This document shows positions 1 through 10,614 of a stretch of 64,000 bases of DNA, one piece after another. Within the stretch, counting starts at the first letter, position 1. Each line of letters begins with the position of its first letter. Origin of the DNA: Ascarosepion bandense (lineage: Eukaryota > Mollusca > Cephalopoda > Sepiida > Sepiidae). Position numbers and translations under genes: made by a program. The stretch spans positions 8,246,001-8,310,000 of the forward strand of contig JBBBDQ010001122.1 of NCBI GenBank assembly GCA_037127315.1, in the 5' to 3' direction. Under the pieces are notes generated by a model. It was given only the letters and a program-made list of their open reading frames with translations. It did not search any database and was not told the DNA's origin.

Positions 1-81
1 GATAAAATATATTGTTGGTCATTTTGTTTTAAAAATAAAAATATTGTTGGAAATTTTACTAAAACGTATTTATTGTTGATC

Positions 82-348
82 AAGAAGAGGCAGTTACTGT
101 AAATGAGACACGTGATGAGGAAGGAGGGCTTGAAGAATCTGATATGCACAGGGATGACAGAGAGAAAGTTATACAAGGGGAAAACAGCACGTGGTATACT
201 TCATGGGCTTGAGCAAAAGCATGACAGATTAGGGTTTGGAAGATATTCCAAGAAGATATATAGCAAGTGCTACAAGGAACAGAAAGATGTAGAGGTCCAT
301 GATCGCCTACGTCCTGAAAAGATTCGAAACGTAAAAGAGGAAAGATAG
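82..348 (+). pseudogene. LINE-E C-terminal fragment
   Basis: The translation contains RHVMRKEGLKNLICTG, which matches the HxMRKEGLxNLxLTG block near the C-terminus of endonuclease-reverse transcriptase LINEs. Better copies of the same block lie at 24950-25425, 44090-44560 and 53715-54665. The basic GKxxRG segment follows, but the later residues have drifted, and a stop lies just upstream of the block (KRQLL then stop). It is a 5'-truncated, decayed piece with no start or promoter of its own. Confidence 0.7.
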
Positions 349-574
349 AAAAATGTTTGGAGCTTCTAAATATTTTGAATACAGTTGTTTACTTTCAACT
401 ACATGTAAAATGTATTGGTGGTTATACGTATATAAAAATATATTGCTGATGATTTTACTTTTCAAAATTTAAATGTTATTTTTTTAAATTTATTTCTGAG
501 GTGAGTAATTTTCAATAATCTTGGAATTATTTCGAACTATTTTTCTAATCTTGGTTGATATATATTTTAATATA

Positions 575-1247
575 GATGGAATACGAATAGAACACGAATG
601 GATTACAAAGGGAATACAAATGAAATACGAATGGAATACAAAGGGAATACGAATGGAATACAAATGGAATACGAATGGAATACGAATAGAATAGCAAGGA
701 AATACGAATGGAATACAAATGAAATACGAATGGAATACAAATTGAATACGAATAGAACACGAATGGAATACAAAGGGAATACGAATGAAATACGAATGGA
801 ATACAAAGGGAATACAAATAGAATACAAATGGAATACGAATGAAATACGAATGGAATAGCAAGGAAATACGAATGGAATACAAGTGAAATACGAATGGAA
901 TACAAATGGAATACGAATAGAACACGAATTGAATACAAAGGGATTACGAATGGAATACAAAAGGAAGACGAATGGAATACAAATAGGATATGAATGGAAT
1001 ACGAATGGAATATGAAGGGAATAGCAAGGAAATACGAATGGAATACAAATGAAATACGAATGGAATACAAAGGGAATACGAATGGAATATGAATGGAATA
1101 CAAATAGAATACAAATGGAATACGAATGGAATATGAAAGGAATAGCAAGGAAATACGAATGGAATACAAATGGACTACGAATAGAACACGAATGGAATAC
1201 AAAGGGTATACGAATGAAATACGAATGGAATACGAACGGAGACACAA
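575..1247. repeat. 11-bp satellite array 1 with 165-bp higher-order period
   Basis: About 61 units of the 11-mer GAATGGAATAC, with variants such as AAATGGAATAC and AAAGGGAATAC. Two variant markers recur at exact multiples of 11. ATAGCAAGGA is at 691, 856, 1021 and 1142 (165, 165, 121 bp apart). AACACGAAT is at 591, 756, 921 and 1185 (165, 165, 264 bp apart). This shows a 15-unit higher-order repeat. Long open frames here are artefacts of an 11-bp unit without stops. Confidence 0.95.
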
Positions 1248-1631
1248 TTTTCGATTAAGTACCCTTTGGTCATCATCAGGTGTCCATTGATTGGGCTAAT
1301 GTAGATGTTATAATAGACGGTGACGGTATAACTAACTAATATTAGTTGGTTATACATGTGTTACTATCATCTCGTGGTCATGAGTTCGATCCTTGAATCT
1401 GTTAGTGACGAACCAAATCCAACATGAAAGAAAAATAACTGAGTTCACTGGATATTTCGCAAAAATCAACAAGATAATCCATATCGGCCAATCCTCGCAA
1501 GAGGTTGAAACCCAGGGTTACAAATTCACACCTATCTAAATTAATATGTTTGCTCTATCACTGATATCGAGGACTTTCAAATAAGTATCGCGCATATATA
1601 ATATATAAATAATATAATATATATTAGAAGA

Positions 1632-1857
1632 TTCCAAAGTCGACTGGAGGCCGAGGCTGAAGCTAGATGCGATAGTCTATCGCCCGGTTGACACACCACC
1701 CACGTCTATTGAACGGGTGAAGAGGCTCATCCGTTGTTTCCTGTTTAGGATGTGGTTTCCGGCTTTCTTTCTCTTTTCTAATCTTTTCACCCTTACGTAG
1801 CCCCCTGCACATCAGTGGCGTTACCGCCTTGCTCAGGGTGATATGATTAAGAAAAAA
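1632..1857 (+). mobile_element. SINE-B copy
   Basis: Shares with the copies at 21893, 22049, 47205, 61538 and 63165 the blocks CTATCGCCCGGTT, TCTATTGAACGGGTGAAGAG and TTTAGGATGTGGTTTCCGGC. It ends in CCCCTGCACATCAGTGGCG, a conserved tail and an A-rich run. The tail equals the 3' end of LINE-J (for example 39350-39412). A segment resembling a Pol III B box (CGGTTCACACTCC in other copies) lies near the 5' end; no A box was found. Confidence 0.8.
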
Positions 1858-1868
1858 AAATAGCAACT

Positions 1869-1870
<2 letters not shown>

Positions 1871-1901
<31 letters not shown>
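1871..1901. repeat. (TA)n microsatellite
   Basis: A pure TA run between the SINE-B tail and the Hel-1 fragment. Confidence 0.95.
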
Positions 1902-1904
<3 letters not shown>

Positions 1905-1922
1905 TGGGTTATGTCTTATATA

Positions 1923-2302
1923 CTAGCAGTATAGCCCGGCGTTGCTTGGGTGTAATGAAAGCTTTAAAACTAATCCATGGTCCTGGAGCTCAGACTCAGC
2001 CTAAAGAATATTTGTCTGAAGTTTGGTGAGAATCAGATAAAAATTGTGGATTTGTATAAAAGACATACAGACAGATAAACAGACACACACACAAACAACT
2101 TGCCTTATATATATATATATATATATATATATTATCGATTTTCTGCACTATTGTTTCTTATGTCTTTGTCTATGAGTGTATCAAATTTGACCACTCCTTC
2201 TATAACCCGATTTTTTCTATTAACGATTTTCCATATTTATCGGGGGTATCTCGACACAAAACCTAGCTAAGAACACTCGCAGACGCTTATAGTACAACTG
2301 TG

Positions 2303-2359
<57 letters not shown>

Positions 2360-2400
2360 CACACACACACACACACACATACACATATATATATATATCG
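1923..2400 (-). mobile_element. Hel-1 Helitron, 3' part
   Basis: The minus-strand 3' terminus is GCCGGGCTATACTGCTAG followed by T, as in the complete copies at 10849 and 31502. Internal sequence shared with them includes CCATGGTCCTGGAGCTCAGA and the TCGGGGGTAT block. The expected 5' TCTAAACTT end is absent. The copy runs into (TA)n and (CA)n at about 2304-2400. Confidence 0.75.
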
Positions 2401-2410
2401 TGTAATGGGC

Positions 2411-3002
2411 ATCATTAAGTTTTTACATAATTTTTAATGTGTTCGTATAATTTTTTTCTTTTCGGAACTCAAATTATATAAGAATTGTCCAAAGCTTTTA
2501 CACTTTCGAGCGCTTTCGGCTATTCTTTTAGTCATTATCATGAATTAATTTTGTTTTACTTGTAAATAAACATGCGGAAAGTTTATGCATATAGAGTCTT
2601 GTGTATGTTAAGTTCCGAACACAGGAAGCATCGAGATCTTCCAGGGCATATCCGTGATATACGTGCTGATAATGCATACATAATAGCATCATCTACATGC
2701 AAAAGAAGATTAAAAAACGGAGACTTTACTAATAAAAACGAGAAATCTTACACTTAATAACATCAATTATGAACATGGTAACAATGTGCTGTGTTTTGAA
2801 CTTAACATACACAAGACTCTATATGCATAAACTTTTCACATCTTTATTTATAAGTAAAGCAAAATTAATTCTTGATAATGGCTAAAAATATAGCCGAAAG
2901 CGCTCGAAAGTACAAAAGCTTTGTACGATTCTTATATAATTTGAGTTCCCAAGAGAAAAAAAAATGCAAGCACATGAAAAATTATATAAAACCTAAATGA
3001 TA
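2411..3002. mobile_element. Foldback element with ~205-bp inverted arms
   Basis: The left arm (2411-2615) and right arm (2798-3002) are reverse complements, perfect over the innermost 35 bp and interrupted by scattered differences further out. The loop is 182 nt. The arms contain TCGAGCGCTTTCGGCTA. No transposase frame is present. It could be a foldback transposon, a MITE with long terminal repeats, or two inverted copies of a shorter repeat; Penelope-like termini also form such arrangements. Confidence 0.8.
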
Positions 3003-3029
3003 ATACCTTGTCTGTCATTTTCAGTGAAA

Positions 3030-3236
3030 CATATATATATATATATATAGTCCTCCGCAGACAGATCTGTTTCGCTATATCACAGCTCATCAGTACGGTT
3101 AGACTCCGATTACTTTTAACCCAGGACTGAAACCCGACCGAATTGGCGTCAGTCGGCGATTCTACCTCTGGGCTATGGGCGTTCGGTAGAAGAAGGCAGA
3201 CTTTTTGCGTGTATATTGTCATTATACCCGCCCAAT
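3030..3236 (-). mobile_element. SINE-D copy 1 (tRNA-like, contains hammerhead ribozyme)
   Basis: On the minus strand a tRNA-like head has an A box TAGCCCAGAGG that fits TRGCNNAGNGG and a B-box-like GGGTTTCAGTCC. A linker with AATCGGAGTCTAACCG, a complete hammerhead (3050-3104) and a (TA)n tail follow. The 5' sequence TTGGGCG and AAAAAGTCTGCC is shared with copy 2 at 18299. Pol III transcription is inferred from the boxes. Confidence 0.8.
3050..3104 (-). ncRNA. Type I hammerhead ribozyme in SINE-D copy 1
   Basis: Reading the minus strand: stem I 5' side GUC then CCGUA, core CUGAUGA (plus positions 3093-3087), stem II GCUGU-GAU-AUAGC, core GAAA, stem III ACA-GAUC-UGU, cleavage triplet GUC, and stem I 3' side UGCGG then GAC. 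All core positions are present. Stem II contains one G-U wobble; stem I has an internal loop and an outer GUC/GAC helix. Cleavage is predicted after the C at 3060. Stems II and III are closed by loops and stem I is open, hence type I. Confidence 0.88.
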
Positions 3237-3267
3237 AGCCAGAGTGCTCTAATCCATTTCTGAATGA

Positions 3268-3270
<3 letters not shown>

Positions 3271-3332
<62 letters not shown>
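3271..3332. repeat. (TA)n microsatellite
   Basis: About 60 bp of TA directly before a rep-C copy. Confidence 0.95.
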
Positions 3333-3335
<3 letters not shown>

Positions 3336-3640
3336 TTGCTGTTAGTCCTCGGTATGAAGATAAACTGTATCAGGCAGCAAAGCCTCTGATCGGGAGATTA
3401 GATGTTTTGAGGCGCGTGGAATCATCATTTATGTGTTCTTTCTTTTTTTTTTCTGTTAGGGACTCCTCAAACAAAAACACTATGAAAGTGTAGAAATACA
3501 TTTTAATAGCAAAAATACCAGCAATAGATTTTTATACAAATAAATGATACACAATACATTTAGTAAAATTAACAACAGTACATTTTTAGAGCGAAATGAC
3601 TACCAATACGTTTTTACCGTAGGTTTTTCTCCAGGTGAGC
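3333..3640 (+). repeat. Rep-C, diverged 5' part
   Basis: Begins with the CTCGGTATGAAGATAAACTG equivalent of the rep-C start at 30112, continues through GGCAGCAAAGCCTCTGATCG, and then holds A/T-rich units of the 'aatacattttta' kind seen inside rep-C. The 3' end is missing. Confidence 0.6.
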
Positions 3641-3895
3641 ATAACCAATTAAGACGAACTTAGCCAAGCTAAGCCAAGCTTTGTATCCAGTTACAGCGTA
3701 TTTAGGGGCTGGTTAATCCTTGACAAGTTGCCCGAGCATCCACGCTCGTGTTTCCTACATTAAAAACCGACCTTGTGTCACAACTTGCTCCAGTAAATAC
3801 AATACACATATTAGAATTACTAACAATACATTTTATAGTCAAATGACCAGCATACATTTTTATTTGTAGTGACGTTCTAAAAATATTTAAAAATG
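3641..3895. other. Unassigned sequence
   Basis: No frame, RNA fold or window repeat was recognised. It contains a short local repeat (AGCCAAGCTAAGCCAAGC). Confidence 0.5.
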
Positions 3896-3896
3896 G

Positions 3897-4262
3897 GGTT
3901 TAATTTTTTTTTAATCATATCACCCCGAGCAAGGCGGTAATGCCACTGATGTGTAGGGAGCTACATAAGAGAAGAGAGTGAAGAAGAAGACGAACCAGTT
4001 AGAAAGAAACAAGAGACGGATGGGAATACAGGTGTGATGACAGTTGCAAAGGTGGAGAGAAAGTAAAGGATATATGGGGTGGTGAAGAAAGAATTAGAGT
4101 CAAGTGGTTAATAGGTGAGTATTGACATTGCATTTAAATTCCCGGAGGTTGTAGCCATCAGGAAAGCAAGAATATGGGAGCGTGTTCCACAGGCGGGAAG
4201 TGCGAGAGAAGAAGCTGCAGGAGTAGAATTGTCGTCTGCATTTGGTTAATCTAACTGTGAAA
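3897..4262 (-). pseudogene. LINE-J 3' end
   Basis: The minus strand reads FFSRTSRLWNTLPYSCFPDG and YNLREFKCNVNTHLL, the C-terminal signature of LINE-J. It is followed by the 3'UTR and the terminal CAGTGGC...GCCTTGCTCGGGGTGATATG tail with A-run, seen on the plus strand as T-run then ATCACCCCGAGCAAGGCGG. It is 5'-truncated within the last ~40 residues of the ORF. Confidence 0.85.
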
Positions 4263-4865
4263 AATATTTATACTTCGGGATTATTAACCGATAGAGGTGT
4301 TGATAACCCCCTAAACAACATCAAACAACCAAAACAAGTATTTTTAGTTACATATGAAACGATTTTTGTAGGTATGTATACTGGCATTACAATTGCAGAT
4401 TTAACAGACAATAATTAGTATCTGTCGTTAGCAATATGTCGGCCCGAACTATTGACAGATATCAGACTGATTACAAATCTTTTCGAGTCAGTTTTATTCT
4501 CTATTTTTATTGCAATTATTTTATTGTTTGCTTTCGATGTTGTTGTTTTTTTTTTCTTGTTTATTTGTGGTTTGTATTTTCTTTTTCAATCTTTGAGAGC
4601 AAATTGAAAGCCTTTTTCTGCCCCAGCCTTTACCGCATTAATATACATCGGAAATTAACAATTACGGACCGTGGTCAGTTGGCTTGGCAATGTAGTCCCG
4701 ACGTTGGAAACAAACAGGCCATAGACCGGTCAATACGAGACGCTCGTAGACTTACAATGCGTTTTTTAATTTCCTGGTAAATGGTATATTCAAATTAGAT
4801 AATGACGTCAGCTTCGCCATATTGAGAAGGTTATTTTCTGTTGTTAGAAAGTTTTTCTATGTATT
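4263..4865. other. Unassigned sequence with a 114-codon frame
   Basis: A frame at 4436-4780 (+) has a T-rich hydrophobic middle and no recognised domain. Composition suggests chance. Nothing else was seen. Confidence 0.4.
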
Positions 4866-7195
4866 TTCATGTCTTCTCTTTTTTCTCATACTTTGCTTTT
4901 GTTTCTTTTTTGTTTTTTCTTCTTTAATCCATTGTTTTTTCTTTCTTTCTTTCTTTTTCCTAGTTTTTTTTATCTTTTTATTTTTCCTAATTATCTTACT
5001 ATCTTTCTTCTTCGTAGTTTTCTTTCTATCTTTCTGTTTCATAGTTTTCTTTTTATCTTTATTTTTGCCAGTTTTCTGTTTAAAATTCTTTTTCCTAGTT
5101 TTCTTTCTATATTACTTTTTCCTAGTTTTTTTATTCATTCATTTTCCTAGTTTTCTTTTTATCATTCTTTTACTAGTTTTCCTTCTATCTTTCTTTTTCC
5201 TAGTTTTTTTCTATCTTTCTTTTCCCTAGTTTTTTTCTCTTTCTTTTTCCTAGTTTTTTTGCTATCTTTCTTTTCCCTATTTTTCTTTCTATCTTTCTTT
5301 TTCCTAGTTTTTTCTATCTTTCTTTTCCCTAGTTTTTTTCTATTTCTTTTTCCTAGTTTTTTTCTATCTTTCTTTTCCCTAGTTTTTTTCTATCTTTCTT
5401 TTCCCTAGTTTTTTTTTCTGTCTTTCTTTTTCCTAGTTTTTTTCTATCTTTCTTTTCCCTAGTTTTTTTCTATCTTTCTTTTTCCTAGTTTTTTTGCTAT
5501 CTTTCTTTTCTCTAGTTTTTTTCTATCTTTCTTTTTCCTAGTTTTTTTTCTATCTTTCTTTTCTCTATTTTTTTCTATCTTTCTTTTTCTTAGTTTTTTA
5601 TCTTTATTTTCCTAGTTTTCTTTTTATCATTCTTTTACTAGTTTTTTTCTATATTTCTTTTCCCTAGTTTTTTTCTATCTTTCTTTTTCCTAGTTTTTTT
5701 CTATCTTTCTTTTTACTAGTTTTTTTCTATCTTTCTTTTTTCAAGTTTTTTCTATCTTTCTTTTTCCTAGTTTTTTATCTTTATTTTCCTAGTTTTCTTT
5801 TTCTCATTCTTTTTCCTAGTTTTTTTTATCTTTCTTTTCCCTAGTTTTTTTTAATCTTTATTTTCCTAGTTTTCTTTTTATCTTTCTTTTTCCTAGGTTT
5901 CTTTTTATCTTTCTTTTTCCTAGTTTATTTTTCATCATTCCTTTTCTAGTTTACTTTTTATCTTTCTATTTTTAGTTTTCTATTTATCATTTCTTTTTCT
6001 AGTTTTCTTTTTATCATTCTTTTTCCTAGATTTATTTTTGTGTTTATTTTTCCTAGTTTTCTTTCTACATTTCTTTTTGCTAGTTTTCTTTTTAACATTC
6101 CATTTTTCGTTTTCTTTCTCTCTTTCTTTTTCCTAGTTTTGTTTTTATCATTCTTTTTCCTATATTTCTTTTTAAAGTTTTCTTTCTATCTTTCTTTTTC
6201 TTAGTTTCTTTTTCTTTTTTGTAGTTACTTTTTAACTTTCTTTTTCCTAGTTTTCTTTTTGTTCTTATTTTTCCTGGGTTTTTTTTATCTTTCTTTTTCC
6301 TAGGTTTCTTTTTATAATTCTTTTTCCTGGTTTTCCTTCTTTTTTCTAGTTTTCTTTATTTTTATTTTTCCTAGATTTATTTCTATTTTTCTTTTTCCTA
6401 CATTTCTTTCTATCTTTCTTTTTCCCAGTTTTCTTTTTATCGTTCCTTTTTCTAGTTTACATTTTACCTTTCTTTTTTTAGTTTTCTATTCATCATTTTT
6501 TCTTAGTTTTCTTTCTGTTTTTTTTCTAGTTTTCTTTCTGTCATACTTTTTCCGAGTTTTCTTTCAAACTTTATTTTTCCAAATTTTCTATCTATGTTTT
6601 TTTTCCTAGTTTTTTTTTATCATTCATTTTCCTAGTTTTCGTTTTATCTTCGTTTTCTTTTTATCATTCTTTCTCTTGGGTTTCTTTTTATCATTTTTTT
6701 CGTACTTTTTTTTATCTTTCTTTTTCCTAGTTTTTTGTTTATATTTTTCCTAGTTTTTTCATGATTTTTCGTTTTTTTATCTTTATTTTTCCTAGTTTCC
6801 TTTTTAACTTTTCTTTCTGTTTTTGATTTTCCTAGTTTTCTTTTTATCTATCTTTTTCGTAGTTTTCATTCTATCGTTCTTTTTCCTTATTTTCTTTTTA
6901 TCATTCTTTTTCGTAGATTTATTTTTGTTTTTTTTTCATAGTTTTCTTTCTGTTTTCTTTTTCCTAGTTTTCTTTTTATCTTTCTTTTTCCTAATTTTTA
7001 TTCTATCTTTCTTTTCCCTAGTTTTCTTTTTATCATTCCTTTTCATAGATTTTTTTTTCTAGTCTTCTTTCAATCTTTCTTTTTTCCATTTTTCTTTCCA
7101 TTTTTTTCCTAGTTTTTTTTTATCATTCCTTTTCCTGGTTTTCTTTTTATCTTTCTTTTTTTAGTTTTCTTTTTATCATTCTTTTCCTTAGTGTT
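4866..7195. repeat. 2.3-kb polypyrimidine minisatellite
   Basis: Degenerate tandem units of about 23-28 bp, built on TTTCCTAGTTTT followed by CTTTTTATCTTTC. The plus strand is almost purely T and C apart from the periodic TAG. Phe-rich frames are by-products. The strand asymmetry makes triplex or unwinding behaviour conceivable. Confidence 0.93.
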
Positions 7196-7374
7196 CCTTT
7201 CCAAGGCATGAGAGTAGCTGCAGACAGAGTATTAAAGAGTAAGAGGCACAAGTTACGGGAATATATCGGTTGTCCGTAGACTTGGAAAAGTTTGAACAGT
7301 GGTGATCGAGGAAACACCCATTTGAGATTCCGTTCTTCACAGCCGTGGTTTGTGTTAGAACGCTGCTGTCGTAG

Positions 7375-8350
7375 AATAGAATACGAAAGGAATACGAAAT
7401 GAATACGAAGGGAATGCTAAGGGAATACGAATGGAATACGAATGAAATTCGAAGGGAATACGAATGAAATATGAATGAAATACAAATGGAATACGAATGG
7501 AATAAGAATGAAATACGAAGGGAATACGAATAGAATATGAATGGAATACGAATCGAATACAAAGGGAATACAAATGGAATGCGAATGGAACACAAAGGAA
7601 ATGCGAATGGAATACGAATGAAATACAATGGGAATACGAATCAAATACGAATGGAATACGAATAGAATACGAATGGAATACGAATGGAATACAAATGGAA
7701 TACGAATAGAATACGAATGGAATGCGAATGGAATACAAATGGAATACGAATAGAACACGAATGGAATACAAAGAGAATACAAATGAATACGAATAGAATA
7801 CGAATGGAATACAAAGGTAATACGAATCAAATACGAATGGAATACGAATGGAATACGAATAGAACACGAATGGAATACAAAGAGAATACAAATGAATACG
7901 AATAGAATACGAATGGAATACAAAGGTAATACGAATCAAATACGAATGGAATACGAATGGAATACGAATCGAATACAAAGGGAATACGAATGGAATACAA
8001 ATAGAATACGAATTGAATATGAAGGGAATAGCAAGGAAATACGAATGGAATACAAATGAAATACGAATGAAATACAAATGGAATACGAATGGAATACGAA
8101 CGGAGTACAAATGGAATACGAATTGAATACAAAGGGAATACGAATAGAATATAAACGAAATACGAATGAAATATAAAGGGAATACGAATGAAATATAAAG
8201 GGAATACGCATGGAATATAAAGGGAATACGAATGGAATACAAAGCGAATACGAATGTAATAAGAAGGGAATACGAATGGAATACAAAGGGAATACAAATG
8301 GAATACGAATGGAATACAAAGGGAATACGAATGGAATACGAAGGGAATAT
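7375..8350. repeat. 11-bp satellite array 2
   Basis: Same 11-mer family as at 575-1247, with variants carrying AAAGGGAATAC and AAATGAAATAC. A 109-bp block is duplicated in tandem: the marker AACACGAATGG is at 7754 and 7863, and the block includes GGTAATACGAATCAAATACG. A 10-bp unit breaks the 11-bp phase in each copy. Frames up to 295 codons are artefacts. Confidence 0.95.
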
Positions 8351-8588
8351 GTGTGGCTTTCTACAATGAGAGTGGCATGGTAAGTCTTAGTAAACTAAGG
8401 CATGTAGTTTGTCTGAGACGTTTTGGAAATAACGATGGAACAGTGAGAGGCTTGGACACTTCATCGTTGGGAAAAGAGTTGTAAAGTGGAAAATAACTTA
8501 TCACCACATGGACGTGGAGACGCTTTTGGTAACTATCAAGAGTGGAATGTGAAGGGTGACAGTTTCTGCCCATATATGGCAGCGGCAG
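8351..8588. other. Unassigned sequence
   Basis: Single-copy within the window, moderate G+C, no recognised coding or RNA signal. It separates the satellite from a SINE-A head. Confidence 0.4.
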
Positions 8589-8589
8589 T

Positions 8590-8862
8590 TCATATCTGTG
8601 TTGTGGTCCAGTGGATATCGGCTCGGACCGAAAAAACGGTGAACCGAGTTCGAATTCCATTTGAATTCGTGGTACTCAATTCCGCACAAATAGGAAAATG
8701 TATTAATCCGCTTCTCTCTCCAGCTATGGATTAAATAGCAAGACCGATTGGTTTGTATAGCCTTGGTTGGCAACTAGTCTACTGCAGAAGGTAATAGCAT
8801 CTTACGTTCGGGACATGATCGCCCAAGCGTGTATCACGATGGCACTTGATTGACTTAATTTT
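8590..8862 (+). mobile_element. SINE-A copy
   Basis: tRNA-like head with A box TGGTCCAGTGG and B box GAGTTCGAATTCC, then the SINE-A body through CAAGCGTGTATCACG and GGCACTTGATTGACTTA. The conserved body hairpin has lost its 5' arm here. Diverged. Confidence 0.8.
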
Positions 8863-8879
8863 CTGACTTTTTCAAAGTG

Positions 8880-8990
8880 CGAAGAAAGCAGGAAGAGTCA
8901 GGTACAGGGAACCGATTATTTTTGCAGCATCTTTAGCGATAGATCTTATGTAAGTGTCCCACCTAAGGTCTGCTTTCAGTTTAAGGAGAA
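8880..8990 (-). pseudogene. LINE-J internal fragment, minus
   Basis: Matches the segment at 57170-57260 of the LINE-J copy (AGCGATAGATCTTATGTAAG and CACCTAAGGTCTGCTTTCAG correspond to the region after the RT core). It is joined to a plus-strand LINE-J piece at about 8990, an inversion junction. Confidence 0.65.
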
Positions 8991-9110
8991 TTTGTAATGT
9001 GATAGGTCCCGACTTGGCGGTTCGACTCAAGCCACTTTCTCACCGGCGGGATGTGGCTTCCCTCTGTCTATCAGTACCGCCTTGCTTGGGGTGAAACGAT
9101 AAAAAAAAAA
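8991..9110 (+). pseudogene. LINE-J C-terminal fragment and tail, plus
   Basis: Encodes RICNVIGPDLAVRLKPLSHRRDVASLCL as in LINE-J copies at 20640 and 38850, then jumps directly to the terminal tail ACCGCCTTGCTTGGGGTGAA with an A-run. An internal deletion removed the last ~100 codons and the UTR. Confidence 0.75.
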
Positions 9111-9204
9111 AACGCTGGTAGCCTAACAACGCTGCTGGTGTCAATTATATTTTTTTATAAGTCATTTTTCGGAGAGGAGTTGGACACAAATTATAAGCCG
9201 CTGT

Positions 9205-9420
9205 CAGTCAGTTAAGTGCCATACGTGATACACGCTTTTGACGATCATGTCATGAAAGAGACATGACTGACTAGGCAGAAGATTATCCCGCAGTAGGTTG
9301 CCATTACTTTCTGCGGTAGGCTATAGAACCCAATCTTTCCTTTTATTGAACCCATAACTGGATGGAAAAGACGGATTAATAACTTGCCCAAGGGTATTTG
9401 CGCGTAAGTGAATGCAATGT
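9205..9420 (-). mobile_element. SINE-A copy, headless
   Basis: Starts with the 3'-terminal motif seen in reverse (GTCAGTCAGTTAAGTGCCAT) and runs to GCGCGTAAGTGAATGCAATG, where the tRNA-like head should follow. A T-rich array replaces it. The body hairpin is imperfect here. Confidence 0.8.
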
Positions 9421-10135
9421 TTTCTTTTTCTTATTTTTCTTTCTATCTGATTTTTTCCTAGTTTTCTTTTTATCTTTCTTTTTCCTGTTTTTTAATGTTT
9501 TATGTTTCATCTTTTTACATTTTCTATGAGTTTTTATGTTTTTTTAAAAAATGTTTTAATTTTTTTCTATGTCTTATGTATTTTATGTTTTTTATGTTTT
9601 ATGTTTTTTATGCTTTATGTTTTTATTTTTTAATGTTTTATAGTTTATGCTTTTATGATTTTATGTTTCTTATGTTTTTATGTGTTATTTTTTATGTTTT
9701 TAAGTTTTCTTTTTTATCTTTCTTTTTCCTGTTTTTTTAATGTTTTATGTTTTATCTTTTTACGTTTTCTATGAGTTTTTTTTAAATGTTTTAATTTTTT
9801 GTTTTGTCTCTTACGTTTTTATGTTTTTTATGTCTTATGTATTTTATGTTTTTTTATGTTTTATGTTTTTCATTTTTTATGCTTTATGTTTTTGTTTTTT
9901 TAATATTTTATAGTTTATGTTTTTATGATTTTATGTTTTTTGTGTTATGTTTTTTGTTTTTTTATGTTTTATGTTTTTCATTTTTTATGCTTTATGTTTT
10001 TGTTTTTTAATATTTTATAGTTTATGTTTATATGATTTTATGTTTTTTATGTGTTATGTTTTTTATGTTTTTTTATGTTTTATGTTTTTTAATGTTTTGT
10101 GTTTAATGTTGGAAAAATTTATATGTTTATTTTCA
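9421..10135. repeat. T-rich minisatellite (TTTTATG units) with a ~245-bp duplication
   Basis: Short TTTTATG and TTTTTAATG units. The array opens with the pyrimidine motif of the 4866-7195 array. The segment TATCTTTCTTTTTCCTG then TTTAATG recurs at about 9470 and 9716, so the block is duplicated. Phe- and Tyr-rich frames are artefacts. Confidence 0.85.
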
Positions 10136-10295
10136 TAGAATTAGGTAAGTCTCTCCCACGCCCATATACTTTAATATCAATTTTTCTCTATTAAAATTAA
10201 TACCAATCTTTATTCTATATAATCCAGCTACTGAGACAAAGGTTTTCATCATTTTGATTCATCATATGTTGATTTGATACGATACGATATCTGAT

Positions 10296-10592
10296 ATCTG
10301 TGCCTTGTAAAGCAGTGGATATCGGCTCTGAACGAGAAATCGGAGAGCCGAGTTCGAATTCGAAATTCCAGTTAAATTCATTGCATTCACTTACGCACAA
10401 ATGCTCCCTGCAGCTAAGTGTTAAACTAGCCGGACAGATTGAGTTCTATAGCCTTATTTGGCAACCAGTCTACCGCGGAAATTAATGGTAACTTACTGCG
10501 GGAAATTTTTCTGCCTCGCCAGTCATGTCTCAAAAGAGACATGATCGCCCAAGCGTGCATCACGTATGGCGCTTATCTGACTGACATATTAA
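10296..10592 (+). mobile_element. SINE-A copy
   Basis: Head with TGTAAAGCAGTGGATATCGG and GAGTTCGAATTCG, then the standard body. The body hairpin is CATGTCTC-AAAA-GAGACATG: the stem is intact but the loop differs from the usual TTTC. Ends near GGCGCTTATCTGACTGACA. Confidence 0.85.
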
Positions 10593-10614
10593 TAACACTT
10601 TGCTAAAAATAGTG

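Noticed and set aside
490..1247. Minus-strand frames of 251 and 214 codons with YSIRIPFVFHS repeats
   Set aside because: They are overlapping frames of an 11-bp satellite that lacks stops in several frames; no start context or unique domain.
4822..5229. 135-codon Phe-rich frame
   Set aside because: Entirely inside the polypyrimidine array.
7355..8319. Minus-strand frame of 295 codons and neighbours
   Set aside because: Same 11-bp satellite artefact in array 2.
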